Position numbers and translations under genes: made by a program | Notes under the pieces: model-generated | What the model saw: only the letters and a program-made list of their open reading frames with translations | Databases searched by the model: none | Told to the model about the DNA's origin: nothing | From: Eucommia ulmoides | Lineage: Eukaryota; Streptophyta; Magnoliopsida; Garryales; Eucommiaceae | DNA: 64,000 nucleotides | NCBI GenBank assembly: GCA_016647705.1 | Contig: CM028330.1 | Location: 52,316,897-52,380,896, forward strand | Direction of reading: 5' to 3' | Part shown: in pieces, positions 10,401-19,279 of the stretch | How the letters are laid out: every line of letters starts with the position of its first letter | Position numbering within the stretch: the stretch's first letter is position 1

Positions 10401-12641
10401 GATAATAGAAAATTGAGAACAGAAACAAAAAATTGAGAATAAAAATAGAAAATTGAGAACAAAAATAAAAAATTAAGAACATAAACTGAAAATTGAGAAC
10501 AAAAAATAGAAAATTAAAGAAGAAAATTGAAAAAGGAAACTGAAAATTGAGAACAAAAACATAAATTAAAGACTAGAAACTGAAAATTGAGAACAAAAAT
10601 AGAAATTGGAGAACGAAAACTTAAAATTGAGTTGAATACTGAAATATAATAAAATGAGGAAAGGAATAGAATAGTGAAATATAATAAAATTTTATTATAA
10701 CTACCAAAAAGAGAATGGAATAATAATTTTATAAGGGCAAAATAGAAATTTTATTATATTTCACTATTCCATTCTTACTTTTATTCCATACCAACCAAAT
10801 AAGAGAATGAAATAGTGATTCCATTCACAATTCTATTCTATTTCTTCTCTCATTCCATTATTTGTTCTATTCCATTCCACCCTCATTTCATTCCGTCCAA
10901 CCAAACATGCCTTAAGTCTTCCACAAATCAAAGCATTATTTATTTTCCCCTAAATGTAAATGTAAATTTAGTGAAGAAAGAAAATATCACCTCCATCACC
11001 AACCTCAACCGCAGCAGCATCACAGAGAAAAACCAAACCAAGGCCCAGCACACAGTTGGCTGCACCAAAGAACTGCCAATTCGAATATCGGGTGCCAAGG
11101 AAAATCCATGTGAGAATCATGGCCCAGGCTATCGTCCAACAGTCCAGTATCGTCACACTCGTATTCGAAGAGAACTGATATGCTTCATTGACTGCATTAA
11201 TCGCCGACAAAAAAAACAAAAAAGAAAAGAGGTATTAATTCTATTCATTTCATATATTTTCATTTTTAAGTGGAATTCAACAGAAAAATACTAAACTCAC
11301 ACGTATAAACTTTGGACCCTTTGATAAAGCTCAAAATTAAGTACAGAAAAACTTATGAATGCTGAATTTTTAAGGGTTGAATGTATTAAGTAATTGTTTT
11401 ATTTTATTATCAAACACACTTACTTTGACATATATTTAATGCATTCAAATTTAAGTGCAAATTTGAAGAAATGACACTTGCCGAGATAATTTCCTTGAAC
11501 ATCAATGAACCCTAAGATGGCATACCAATACCAAGAGACCTGCAAGGCCCGATCGGTATTTGTTAGATCTCCTCCAAAAAGATGTAACAAATCTCCTCCG
11601 AAAGGGGTGTTGACACTTTCTACCATTGAAGTTTGACCAAATATCACTTTGTTCCCCATGGTTAAAATTTGAACATATAATACTTTAATCATCCCACTAT
11701 AGTCCAAGTCATTATCCCCATTACAATTTTGGACGGAAAACAATATCATGCCATACACCGACTATTTTTAATAGACTTATGGGCAATTCCAACCTCCTCC
11801 ATCCCTTCCATTGTTCTTACTGCCCAAATACTCAGAAATATACCTATATCAAATATATACTTCTTGTTCTATAAAATTATTAAGGGTGAAATAAAGAGAT
11901 TAAAAATGCCCATAAATAGTTGGGTGCACGGTTGTTAAGTTTTTGTCGTCCAAAATTGTAATAGAGTTATTGATTTAACTGAATTGGAATGATTACGAAA
12001 CTTCAGGATATTAAGTGTTCAAATTGCAACTGTAAGGACCAAAATGAAACAACTGTGAAACTTCGAGGTGCAAAGTGTCAAACCAACCCCACCCCTGCCA
12101 CAGGGGAGAACATAGAAATTAGCTAAGGTAGTGTTTGGCATCATGAAATTGGAGTTTCGGAATTGGAATTAGAATAACCCATGTAAAAATATAACATTTA
12201 ACCACCTTCAATTTCAATTCCAATTCCAATTCTTATGCTCAAATTCTGCTATACCAAACACTACCTAATTAAAATCCAGTTAAACATGAATCTCCACATC
12301 AACAAAAAAAATCATAATCAACTGCCTGACCGTTAGTTTTTGACGCCTAAAAGCAAAGACGGTTCCATACACCAGCGTTACACTTGAATAAGTGAAGAAC
12401 GAGAGAGTTAGAGGCATGTAGACCCCTGCATAAACAAAAATTTCATTAGAATATTCAGAGAAACAAAGATTAAAAAAAATAAAAAATAAATCATTAGAAT
12501 GTGAAAAGGGTGATTACCAGAATTGGCCAAGAGAGAGGAAGTGAAGCTCATGAGTGCAACAGAGAAAGAAACCACCTGACCCAAGAAGAGTAAGAACAGG
12601 GTCCGCAAGAAAGATTCATTATTTCTCCACCAGCTGCTCAT
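1473..12641 (-). CDS. SLC35F-like (DUF914) multi-pass transporter, 5' five exons, 3' end beyond window
   Basis: This is the start of a nucleotide-sugar/drug-metabolite-type transporter of the solute-carrier 35F1/F2 family, expected in an endomembrane or the plasma membrane; the substrate is unknown. Exons on the minus strand are 12641-12518, 12425-12331, 11539-11482, 11191-10991 and 1549-1473. Together they make 185 codons with all phases compatible. Recognisable family stretches are MSSWWRNN at the start, [25 protein letters not shown], the signature [18 protein letters not shown] and MSNVGE. Hydrophobic segments follow each other as in a 10-TM carrier. Known plant members are about 340-400 aa, so roughly half is missing past coordinate 1. 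Intron 3 (11481-11192) begins GCAAGT and ends GCAG, a GC-AG intron. Intron 4 (10990-1550) is about 9.4 kb and full of transposons. The exon 4 donor could also lie a few bases upstream. The reading frame is intact across all five exons, so the gene may still be functional. Exon calls are by family pattern, not by transcript. Confidence 0.85.
1683..2240. other. AT-rich intronic sequence, possible degenerate small element
   Basis: It starts with TTTGGTACCCAATGGCTTTT and ends with a loosely complementary CTTTCAAAAGTAGCCCAAA, separated by very AT-rich bases. This is compatible with a decayed hAT-like MITE, but the ends match poorly and no target duplication was found. A G-run lies at 2291-2301. 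Confidence 0.25.
2338..2667 (+). repeat. 5' LTR of the outer Ty3/gypsy element
   Basis: It starts TGATAGACTACC and ends GGGTTTATCA, and it is repeated at 9103-9463. It is 330 bp long; the partner is 361 bp because of two short length differences. Confidence 0.9.
2670..2681 (+). other. Primer-binding site, initiator Met tRNA type
   Basis: TGGTATCAGAGC lies two bases after the 5' LTR. It is the standard complement of the 3' end of plant initiator tRNA-Met used by many plant LTR elements. Confidence 0.85.
4409..4750 (+). repeat. 5' LTR of the nested element
   Basis: It begins TGATAGACCAATTAG and ends GTGATCTATCA, and it is repeated at 5939-6262. Near its right end it has a short internal duplication (TTGTTGAG with intervening bases) that the partner lacks. 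Confidence 0.9.
5939..6262 (+). repeat. 3' LTR of the nested element
   Basis: This is the second copy of the 4409-4750 LTR, preceded by a G-rich polypurine tract and followed by the TATTC duplication. Confidence 0.9.
9103..9463 (+). repeat. 3' LTR of the outer Ty3/gypsy element
   Basis: It starts TGATAAACCACC and ends GGGTTCATCA, and it matches 2338-2667 throughout. It is followed at once by the AAATT target duplication. Confidence 0.9.
9642..9772. mobile_element. Tourist/Harbinger-like MITE, 131 bp
   Basis: TTA lies at both ends (9639-9641 and 9773-9775). The termini GTGTTTGGTGCATG and its near complement CATGCAACCAAACGTGACC can fold back. Termini of this XTGTTTGG type with TTA duplications are typical of PIF/Harbinger-derived MITEs. 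The right TTA is shared with the next element. Confidence 0.7.
9776..10911. mobile_element. Harbinger-like non-autonomous element with minisatellite core, copy 1
   Basis: The termini are GGCATGTTTGGTTAGATGG and its complement ending CCAACCAAACATGCC, with TTA on both sides (9773-9775 and 10912-10914). The outer 150-200 bp on each side are rich in GGAATG/CATTCC and pair with each other. The centre is a tandem array of about 20-bp units. There is no transposase. A second copy with the same ends and the same type of core lies at 42840-43877. It sits in intron 4 of the SLC35F-like gene. Confidence 0.8.
9995..10625. repeat. Minisatellite, about 20-bp unit
   Basis: Roughly thirty imperfect units of the type AAAATTGAGAACAAAAACAG run through the core of the element. 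Variation is mostly at the A-rich end of each unit. The long open frames seen here on the minus strand are products of the repeat, not genes. Confidence 0.9.
11604..12090. repeat. Inverted-repeat element of the TTGACACTTTGCACC family, in intron 2
   Basis: The left end GGGGTGTTGACACTTTC and the right end GTGCAAAGTGTCAAACC are complementary. The same ends bound the element at 24055-27714, and a similar right end occurs at 47270-47550. There is no coding capacity. Together with the next MITE it makes up most of intron 2 (12330-11540) of the SLC35F-like gene. Confidence 0.65.
12127..12265. mobile_element. Tourist-like MITE, 139 bp, in intron 2
   Basis: It has perfect 12-bp terminal inverted repeats GGTAGTGTTTGG/CCAAACACTACC with TAA on both sides (12124-12126 and 12266-12268). 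The interior is largely self-complementary (GGAATTGGAATT against AATTCCAATTCC), so the whole element folds back. Confidence 0.85.
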
Positions 12642-12704
12642 GGTGGAGAAAAAAGAAGTGTGTGTGTCTCACAATGTGTAAATCATATAGAATTTTAAAC
12701 AGCA

Positions 12705-12713
12705 CTTTTTATA
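12705..12713 (-). promoter_or_regulatory. Likely TATA box of the SLC35F-like gene
   Basis: On the minus strand TATAAAAAG lies about 65-70 bases before the ATG at 12641. That spacing would give a 5' leader of about 35 bases. The leader contains a short CA run. There is no transcript evidence. Confidence 0.5.
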
Positions 12714-12919
12714 AATGCTGTATGTTATCAGAACAGGCTGGTTTCAGAAGTTGATCTAAAGATAAGGATTTGTTCTCATTAGTCAACTCCCACAGCCATC
12801 TAGTGTTGATATATGGAATTAAAAAATGGACAACAATGTCAATCATGCAAGGGGGGAGGGGGATATGGGGGAGCTTTCTGTGTGGCATTTGTTTAGGGCC
12901 ACGTTTTGTGCATTTCTTC

Positions 12920-12981
12920 TCTCATATTTCTGTTTCTGTTCCCAGAAAAATAGGAGTAGGAACAGAAACAGAAATATGAGA
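12920..12981. repeat. Perfect 23-bp inverted repeat with 16-base loop
   Basis: Arms at 12920-12942 and 12959-12981 are exact complements (core CATATTTCTGTTTCTGTTCC). It lies between the SLC35F-like promoter and the EBF 3' end. The core matches the hairpin at 1180-1265, so it is probably part of a dispersed foldback family. Confidence 0.75.
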
Positions 12982-13099
12982 GCAGAAGTAACTGTTTCTG
13001 TTCTGCTCCCAGAATTTTAGAACAAAATTCAGGCAACATTACAAATTCTGTAGATATCTGTTTCTGCTAATTCTGTTATATTCCCATAATAATGTTGGG

Positions 13100-13742
13100 A
13101 GCAGAACAGAAACATATTTTTTTGATAACAATGCGAAAATAAAGGAGACAACACAAATATATGAAGAAAAACTTTCTATTATAAAAAGATCAGTTGCAGA
13201 GTACAATTCACAAGCAGGAGTGGCCTGCAAAATAGGACCTAACAATCCTATGAAAAAACTAGGGCTCAGTAAGTAAAAAACAACCGCACCGGTTGTCATG
13301 GCAAAACCAAAGGTAATTGGGCAGCCATGGCTGAAGCCCATGAAGCAGAAAACCCCCACAACTTTGAAGTTGTCCAATGCAACTAAATCCCAACACTTAT
13401 ACTAGGGAAGAACAAGAGCTTCAAACATGAACATGACTCTTTAAAAAAAACTTCAAAAAAAAAAACTACCATAGACCGAGTAAACAAGGCTCTGGATTTA
13501 AAAGACTGGAGCTTATTGAGGCACACTAGAGATTTATAGAATCACCAGCCCACCAGAACCTGAAGAAAAGCACGTGCAAGCCCGAAGCCCTGAAGCTCAC
13601 GCGAACCATAGCAATGAAAGAGTCAATACGGGCTTTCACAAGCCCGCAAAAAAGAAGTCAACTGCCAAAAGTTCGCGAAAACCACCTAGCTACTGAGCTA
13701 AAAAAAATGCCACGATCCACCACCACCACCAAGCTGTTCAGT
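13100..13742 (-). promoter_or_regulatory. Probable 3' UTR of the EBF gene, rich in U tracts
   Basis: The bases after the stop codon at 13743 hold several U tracts when read on the mRNA strand, the clearest being the pair at about 13443-13467 (T11, GAAG, T8). In Arabidopsis the EBF1 and EBF2 3' UTRs carry poly-U motifs through which EIN2 represses their translation in response to ethylene. The same control is inferred here from gene identity plus tract content. The 3' boundary is a guess; no single polyadenylation site stands out. A 112-codon open frame at 13377-13039 lies in this stretch and is not thought to be a gene. Confidence 0.5.
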
Positions 13743-16549
13743 TCAAAAAAGGATATCACATCTCCATAAGCTCTCAACAAGCTGCTCAATTTTGCTGCTG
13801 CTTATGGCATTGCAGTGCTGGAGGTTCAATCCCAGCAGAGTCTTCCCCAATTTTCTAAGCGAAACCATGCTCTTGTTCGAAACCCTAGAACAACCCGATA
13901 GAGAAATGATCTGCAAATTGTGCTGCACTCCTCTGGACAAAGCAGCAACTCCACAATCCGAGATTGAAGTCTTTGAGATATCGAGATCATTGAGTAATGA
14001 ACAGTTGTCAGCAATTGCAGTCAAGCTCTCGTCTGTAATCTTTGTGCAACCTTCAAGATTCAGCAATTCAAGGGTTGAGCCATGGAGCTTGGCCAGTGCC
14101 AAGATGACCTCGTCTGTCAAGTTCAGGCAACCGCTGAGATTGAGCTTAACAAGTCCTGATTCGCAGCTCTCAAGAAGTGGAACAAGCCCAGCATCAGTTA
14201 TTCCACATAGACCACTCAGGTCCAAGTGATGAAGATTTGGACACAATTTTCCGACCATTGCCAAGCTTGAACTGCCAAAACCAGTGCAGTTTTTTATGGA
14301 TAATGATCGTAGAGATTCACAAGGGGAGAGAACGGGTTTTTCCAAAGGCAGATCCTTAATACCCATGCATTTAACTAGCAAAAGAGACTTGAGCTTTGAT
14401 CCAAAATTGGAGAGAGCACCGAAAATTCCATATTGAGTGATCCTGTTGCACTCCTCCAATTGTAAGCTCTCAATCAAACCAGCAGCTTTAGCAAAGGCAA
14501 CTAACCCATTATCAGACACAAAGCAACACTTCCTAAGGCACAACTGTTTAAGGTTAGGGCAACCCTTTCCTAGGGCTTCAAGACTCACATCGGCTGTCCC
14601 TCTGCACGAAGTGATGGACAAAGACGCCAGCGTCTGAAGACCTCCGGCACTGCCCATGGCCCAAAATCCTTTCTGGCTCACGTTTTGAAGTGAAACAAGG
14701 ACAAGATTGGTGATGGTCTTCCCGTAGAGCCCCAGAATAGCAAGAGAGATGTCTGTGATATTCAAAGCCTGAAGCTTGACCTTCGCCAATACGGAAGATG
14801 GCGATGAAACTAGACCCATGACCCCCTGATCCCCAACCAGAGGACACTCTTTGATCGAGACAAACTGTAGCTTGCTGCATCTACGCCCAATCACTGGGAG
14901 ACCCTTGTTCCCAATGCTAGAACACGATTCAATAGTTATGGAATTCAAATTAGGGCAACTCTCTGCGATTGCAATCAAACCCTTGTCTGAAATCAAAGGA
15001 CATTTGCTTAGGTCTAGCTTCTCCAACAATCGGCATTCCTTGGCAATCTCAAATAGTCCTTCATCCCCAACAGAAGGTACATCCCACAAAGAAAGAACCC
15101 TAAGAGAAGGGCAACCCCGGGCAATTGCTGAGAGACCAATGTTAGTAACTCCACGAGCAGAGTTACTTCCTCGAATTGAAAGCTTTCCAAGTCCCCCACG
15201 GCAAGAAGTCCCAACAGCAATGGCTGCAAGCCTTGTATCGGTTGCTTTCTTCCCTTCAACTGACCTTGTAAGGTACCCATCACACTCGACTTCAAGATCT
15301 CCTTCAGCAGAGACCATTTCAACATCCTTTGAAGACTCTTCAGCAATATTGGTTTTGCAGATTTCTGAATTTCGAATGCTACTTAAGAGCATAAGCCACC
15401 GTTTGGAGACACAGGCAGATGCACTCTTTTCTCGGCCTCCTGGTAGGCGTCTGAAGATCTCGAAGAGGCACTCATCGGGAAGAACTTCAATTGATGGCTT
15501 CTTCTCCTCCTCAAACAAGTGCCCTCCAAAAACAAAAGGGCTGCTGAGTCGGATCCTCTTTTGGGGAGGGCCATAAACATCAGCATATGAACTGAGGGAT
15601 AGAAATAGGCCCGGATCTGCGGAACAAATTGACCCCCCAGAGCAAAACTCATCATCACCTGAAAACACTGCAAGGATGATTAACATCAGTATACCGTCCA
15701 TACAAACCTAATCAATCGAATTATATGAAGAAATGCTCTGTATTGACCATAACAAACAGATTGATCATGATTTTCTCATAACAACAAAAATTAAGATACG
15801 GAAAGGTGTTCGCATCTTATTATCTAGACCATATATTCTTCAAAAGGATGAATAGTTTTCAACATAAACCTATAAACCATCACCTCTGGACAGAAATTTC
15901 AGATCCAAAAATTCATAAGATCATAATTTTTCTTTTCATTTTCATTTTCCTCTTAGTTAATGAAGTTCGGCACCAAAGTCACAAAAAAGCATATACTCAG
16001 AAACTAATTTACATACCACCAACAAATCCTTTATATCATCCAAGTTTTTGGCTACATAAATCTACTTGTCATCGAATCAATTAAGTTCAAGGCCATGAAA
16101 TCATTCCTAATTTCTTCTTTCCAATTTTACCAAATCGAAATCAACATCTAAGTAAGGTTGACTACATAAATATCCTTGTAGCCATAAAAATCATTATATG
16201 GTCATCCTATCCTTTTTAAGTTCAGTGCCATCTACCCCAAGTTTTTCTAATTGAAATCAATTTGGATTATGAACACGAAATTAACTACCCCACAACCACA
16301 ACCACAACCACCATCACACCTAAACATCCATCAAAATACATGAACTCTCGTATAAAAATCAGCAAATCAGAATCTCTACAGTCCTAGGAAAATACAGGAA
16401 CATGCGTAAGATCCTCTCAATCATATCAAACAATTAAACGAACCTAAACAACAAAAACATATAGAACCACCGAAATTCAGTCGAAAAAAAAACTCTCTAT
16501 TAGAATTCCAGCTCACAAACTCACCCGCACGATTGACGAGAGCAGGCAT
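13743..16549 (-). CDS. EBF1: EIN3-binding F-box protein (EBF1/EBF2 homologue)
   Basis: This is an F-box/LRR protein that acts in an SCF ubiquitin ligase in the nucleus and marks EIN3/EIL transcription factors for degradation, so it restrains ethylene responses. There are two exons, 16549-16525 (25 nt, MPALVNRA and the first base of Gly) and 15658-13743, joined across an 866-bp GT-AG intron. The product is 646 aa, close to the Arabidopsis proteins (about 625). Visible parts are the family start GDDEF, a basic patch PPQKRIR near residues 39-45, the F-box at about 63-104 (VLPDECLFEIFRRL and CVSKRWL), then some 16-18 cysteine-containing LRRs from about 165 to 640 (repeated LDLSKCPLISDKGL, LNLSGCLNLTDE types). 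The protein ends in LWRCDILF, like known EBFs. I chose the ATG at 16549 because it restores the conserved N terminus; the in-exon ATG further down would include intron sequence. The gene looks intact. EBF1 versus EBF2 cannot be decided here. Confidence 0.95.
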
Positions 16550-16662
16550 GTTTGATTCTCCGACGAAAACCCCCAATTTCGAGCCAAAAAGATCAAATCG
16601 ATCACCAAAAACAACACAACCAACAAAATATGCACGTATAGTTCTCCAATCACCGGTTGCAT
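15383..16662 (-). promoter_or_regulatory. Upstream ORF overlapping the EBF start
   Basis: In the presumed EBF 5' leader an ATG at 16662 (G at -3, C at +4) opens a frame different from the main one. With the same intron removed (exon parts 16662-16525 and 15658-15383) the frame runs 137 codons and ends well inside the main coding region. The main ATG at 16549 has A at -3, so leaky scanning could still reach it. If transcription starts upstream of 16662, this uORF should lower EBF translation. Whether the peptide matters is unknown. Confidence 0.5.
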
Positions 16663-16840
16663 CACCGAAATTGAAGGCAAAAGCTCACCAGAAACCCTAA
16701 CGAAGTAGGGCAAAAAAGTGTAGAGAGAGAGAGGAGGAGAAGAAGAGAGAGAGAAATGGTGATTTTCAGTACAGAACAGTTACATGTATCCGAGCGATAT
16801 ATATGTGTATATATATATATTAATATATATGTATGTATAG
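16663..16840 (-). promoter_or_regulatory. EBF leader and core promoter region
   Basis: Reading on the minus strand, an AT-alternating stretch at about 16840-16798 (TATATATATATTAATATATA) is followed by a CT-rich patch (16765-16715, TCTCTCTCTCTT), a common pattern at plant transcription starts. ATGTATCC at 16784-16791 (plus strand) is one base from the EIN3-type consensus AYGWAYCT; EBF2 is a known EIN3 target, so this is suggestive only. Confidence 0.4.
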
Positions 16841-17033
16841 GTGGTGAGGTGTCAAGTCTTCAAATACATTTTAACATTTCCACCACCTCCTAATCTCACA
16901 CCGTTCAATGAATACTTCCCTAAAACCGGTTTTCCCGGTGATTCCTCTGCTCACTCCACTTGCAGCTCAAATTGAATCTTCGAGGCCAAATTCCGTGTTC
17001 TTTCACCGGATACCGTTTATTTCGTGTTTTATG

Positions 17034-17474
17034 ACAAATTGCATTTTAAACCCTCTAACTATTGATATATTTTTATATACAGTCCAATAAATTTTTTCAT
17101 TTCATTTTAAACTTTCTAAGTATACGATTAATTGCATTTTCCGTCAAATCTTACAAAAATGAAAGATAAAACGGGTTTTTCCTATTTTTTCTTCTTTTTT
17201 TCTTTCCTTTTTTTTTTTTTTTTCTTTTTTCTTTCTTCTTCACCTCTCTCTCTCTTTCTACCACTCAACCCTCTCTCTCTCTCCTTCACTCCCCGTCAAT
17301 TCTGTTAGATTGGATGAAAAATATAACAGAAAGACTATTTAAAATTGAATGCATACTTAGAGGATTTAAACTGAAACGAAAAAATTTATTTGTCTACACA
17401 GAAACGTGTCAATAGTTAGAGGATTAATTTTATTTTTTTTCTTCTTCTTCTTATTGATATAAAATGTAATTAAA
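17034..17474. repeat. Inverted-repeat element, about 440 bp
   Basis: The left end ATTTTAAACCCTCTAACTAT and the right end TCAATAGTTAGAGGATTAAT are complementary, and inner stretches also pair. A T/TC-rich low-complexity block lies at 17178-17290. There is no coding content. It looks like a non-autonomous DNA element. Confidence 0.5.
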
Positions 17475-19279
17475 CTCAATCGTTTTGTAAGTGAGTATGA
17501 ACTTTTTAGGCAATAATTTTTTCTCCAAAATATTTTATCAAGTCATCGCAACCATCTATTTCACTCAAATTAATTCGACCCTAAATGAAAAAATATTTTT
17601 AAAAATTATCCTAAGTTATTAATAGATTATGGATTCTCTGTGTTTAAAAATAGTAAATAATAAACAATTGACTGATATATATTTAGACGATAAATTTTTT
17701 TCCTTAATTATTTTATCAACTCACCGCAATCATCTATTCTACTCAAATTAATTCAAATGGTTAATGAAAATATATATATTTTTTAAATTATCCTGATTTA
17801 TTAATAGACTAAGGATTTTATGCATCTAAAGACATTATATTGATTTTTAAATTTATAAATATAAAAAAATAATAAATAATAAACAATTGACTAATAAAAT
17901 AGATGTATATGAAACTTAAATAGTACAAAATACTATTAAATTCAACCGTTTTGTAAGTGGGAGGGTAAACTTTTATGCTATAATTTTTTTCTAAAATATT
18001 TCATCTCCTCAGCTCAACCAATGATTGCCCTGATATCAATCTTAGCGCTAGAAGAAAAGGCATTCAAAAAATTCTATCATAATTTATTAATAGGTAATTA
18101 AATTAGAATAAAAAATATAGCGAGAAAGAAACGAATGAAGATAGATGAGGGGGCGTGAATCTGAGCTAATTCCTCTAAAATTTTATTTTTCTTTGATCTA
18201 ACGGTTCAAAATATCGCATTGTTTATTTTTGTTCATTTGATGACTAAAAATGTTTAAAATGTAAAACGTGTTCTGATATATATAATAGACGAACTAATTT
18301 ATTTAAATTTTAATTTAACGACTTAAACTATCTCATGTAATAAAATATCATTTGTTTTAAATTTATAATAAAAATGTAAAATTATTAGGGTTAATAGGAA
18401 AAATAGGTGGAGATATAAGTTTACTAAGAAAAATGTAAAAATATAATTTTGAAGTAAATTAAGATAAAATTGGATTAATATTTAATGTGAAAAAAATATT
18501 TTTATAGATATTAAAAAATTGTATGAAATGAAAAGTGTTTAGACCCAAAAAATATAATTAATTTTAATACTACAAATATTTATTTTTAGTTTGGGATTAT
18601 ATATATATATATATGTTCTTTTATAATATCAAAATTATAGAAAAAAATAACCCAATGAGTTATAACAAATAAACATAGGTTTCATATTAATTAATTGTTT
18701 TATTTGCTAAAATATTTTAATTTCAACACCATTTAAAATGGTTAAATGTATCAATAAATAAATTATGGCCTATGGGATATGTTTGTAAATATATTATAGT
18801 AACTTGCACTCCAAGTAATGGATTCGAAATCTAGTAGTTTTACACAAAAATAAATGCATTTAATATCACTTGCAATGGAGACAAATTAAATTTAAAATCT
18901 ATGGACTATAAATAATTATATATATATATAATAGGGTTAATTGGGTTAATTTCAAAGTTTTCATGATTTCTTCCGATATTTCATTTATGATTTTGTTGAT
19001 ATATATATATATAAAAAAAAAAAAGGGGGGTTGCGGTTTTTTGGTTTCGATTTTGATTTTTGTTTTATGTAAAATTTAAAAATCTTGACGGTTTCGTGGT
19101 TTTGATTTTATTTTTGCATAAAGTTAAATGGTTAGAGATTAATACCATTTTTGTAACAAAATAGCATTTTGGTTTTATCTCTTTATTTAAGTCAATTTTA
19201 AAATTAGTAGATTAAGAGATTATACAAGTTAAATCTCAAATATTCGTTTTTTAAACTTAAATTTAACCTTACATATTTT
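17475..19279. other. AT-rich intergenic sequence with diverged internal duplications
   Basis: No gene is seen. A block with CCGTTTTGTAAGTG followed by AAAATATTT(C/T)ATC occurs near 17480 and 17945. A second block with CTCAAATTAATTC and TTATTAATAGA occurs near 17565 and 17745. A related block lies near 45060. Short TA runs lie near 18600, 18915 and 19000. Confidence 0.5.

Noticed and set aside
10187-10462. 91-codon Phe/Ser-rich frame (and others at 9959-10156, 43022-43219, 43380-43580)
   Set aside because: Direct translation of the 20-bp minisatellite; the unit length and AT content keep frames open.
9995-10625. Regular direct repeats that could recall a CRISPR array
   Set aside because: Units are end to end without unique spacers and diverge gradually; the DNA is plant nuclear. 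It is a minisatellite.
13039-13377. 112-codon hydrophobic frame on the minus strand
   Set aside because: It lies in the presumed EBF 3' UTR, shows no family resemblance and runs into low-complexity sequence.
14851-15576. 241-codon open frame on the plus strand
   Set aside because: It is the antisense shadow of the EBF LRR exon. The minus-strand protein has strong family motifs and this one has none.
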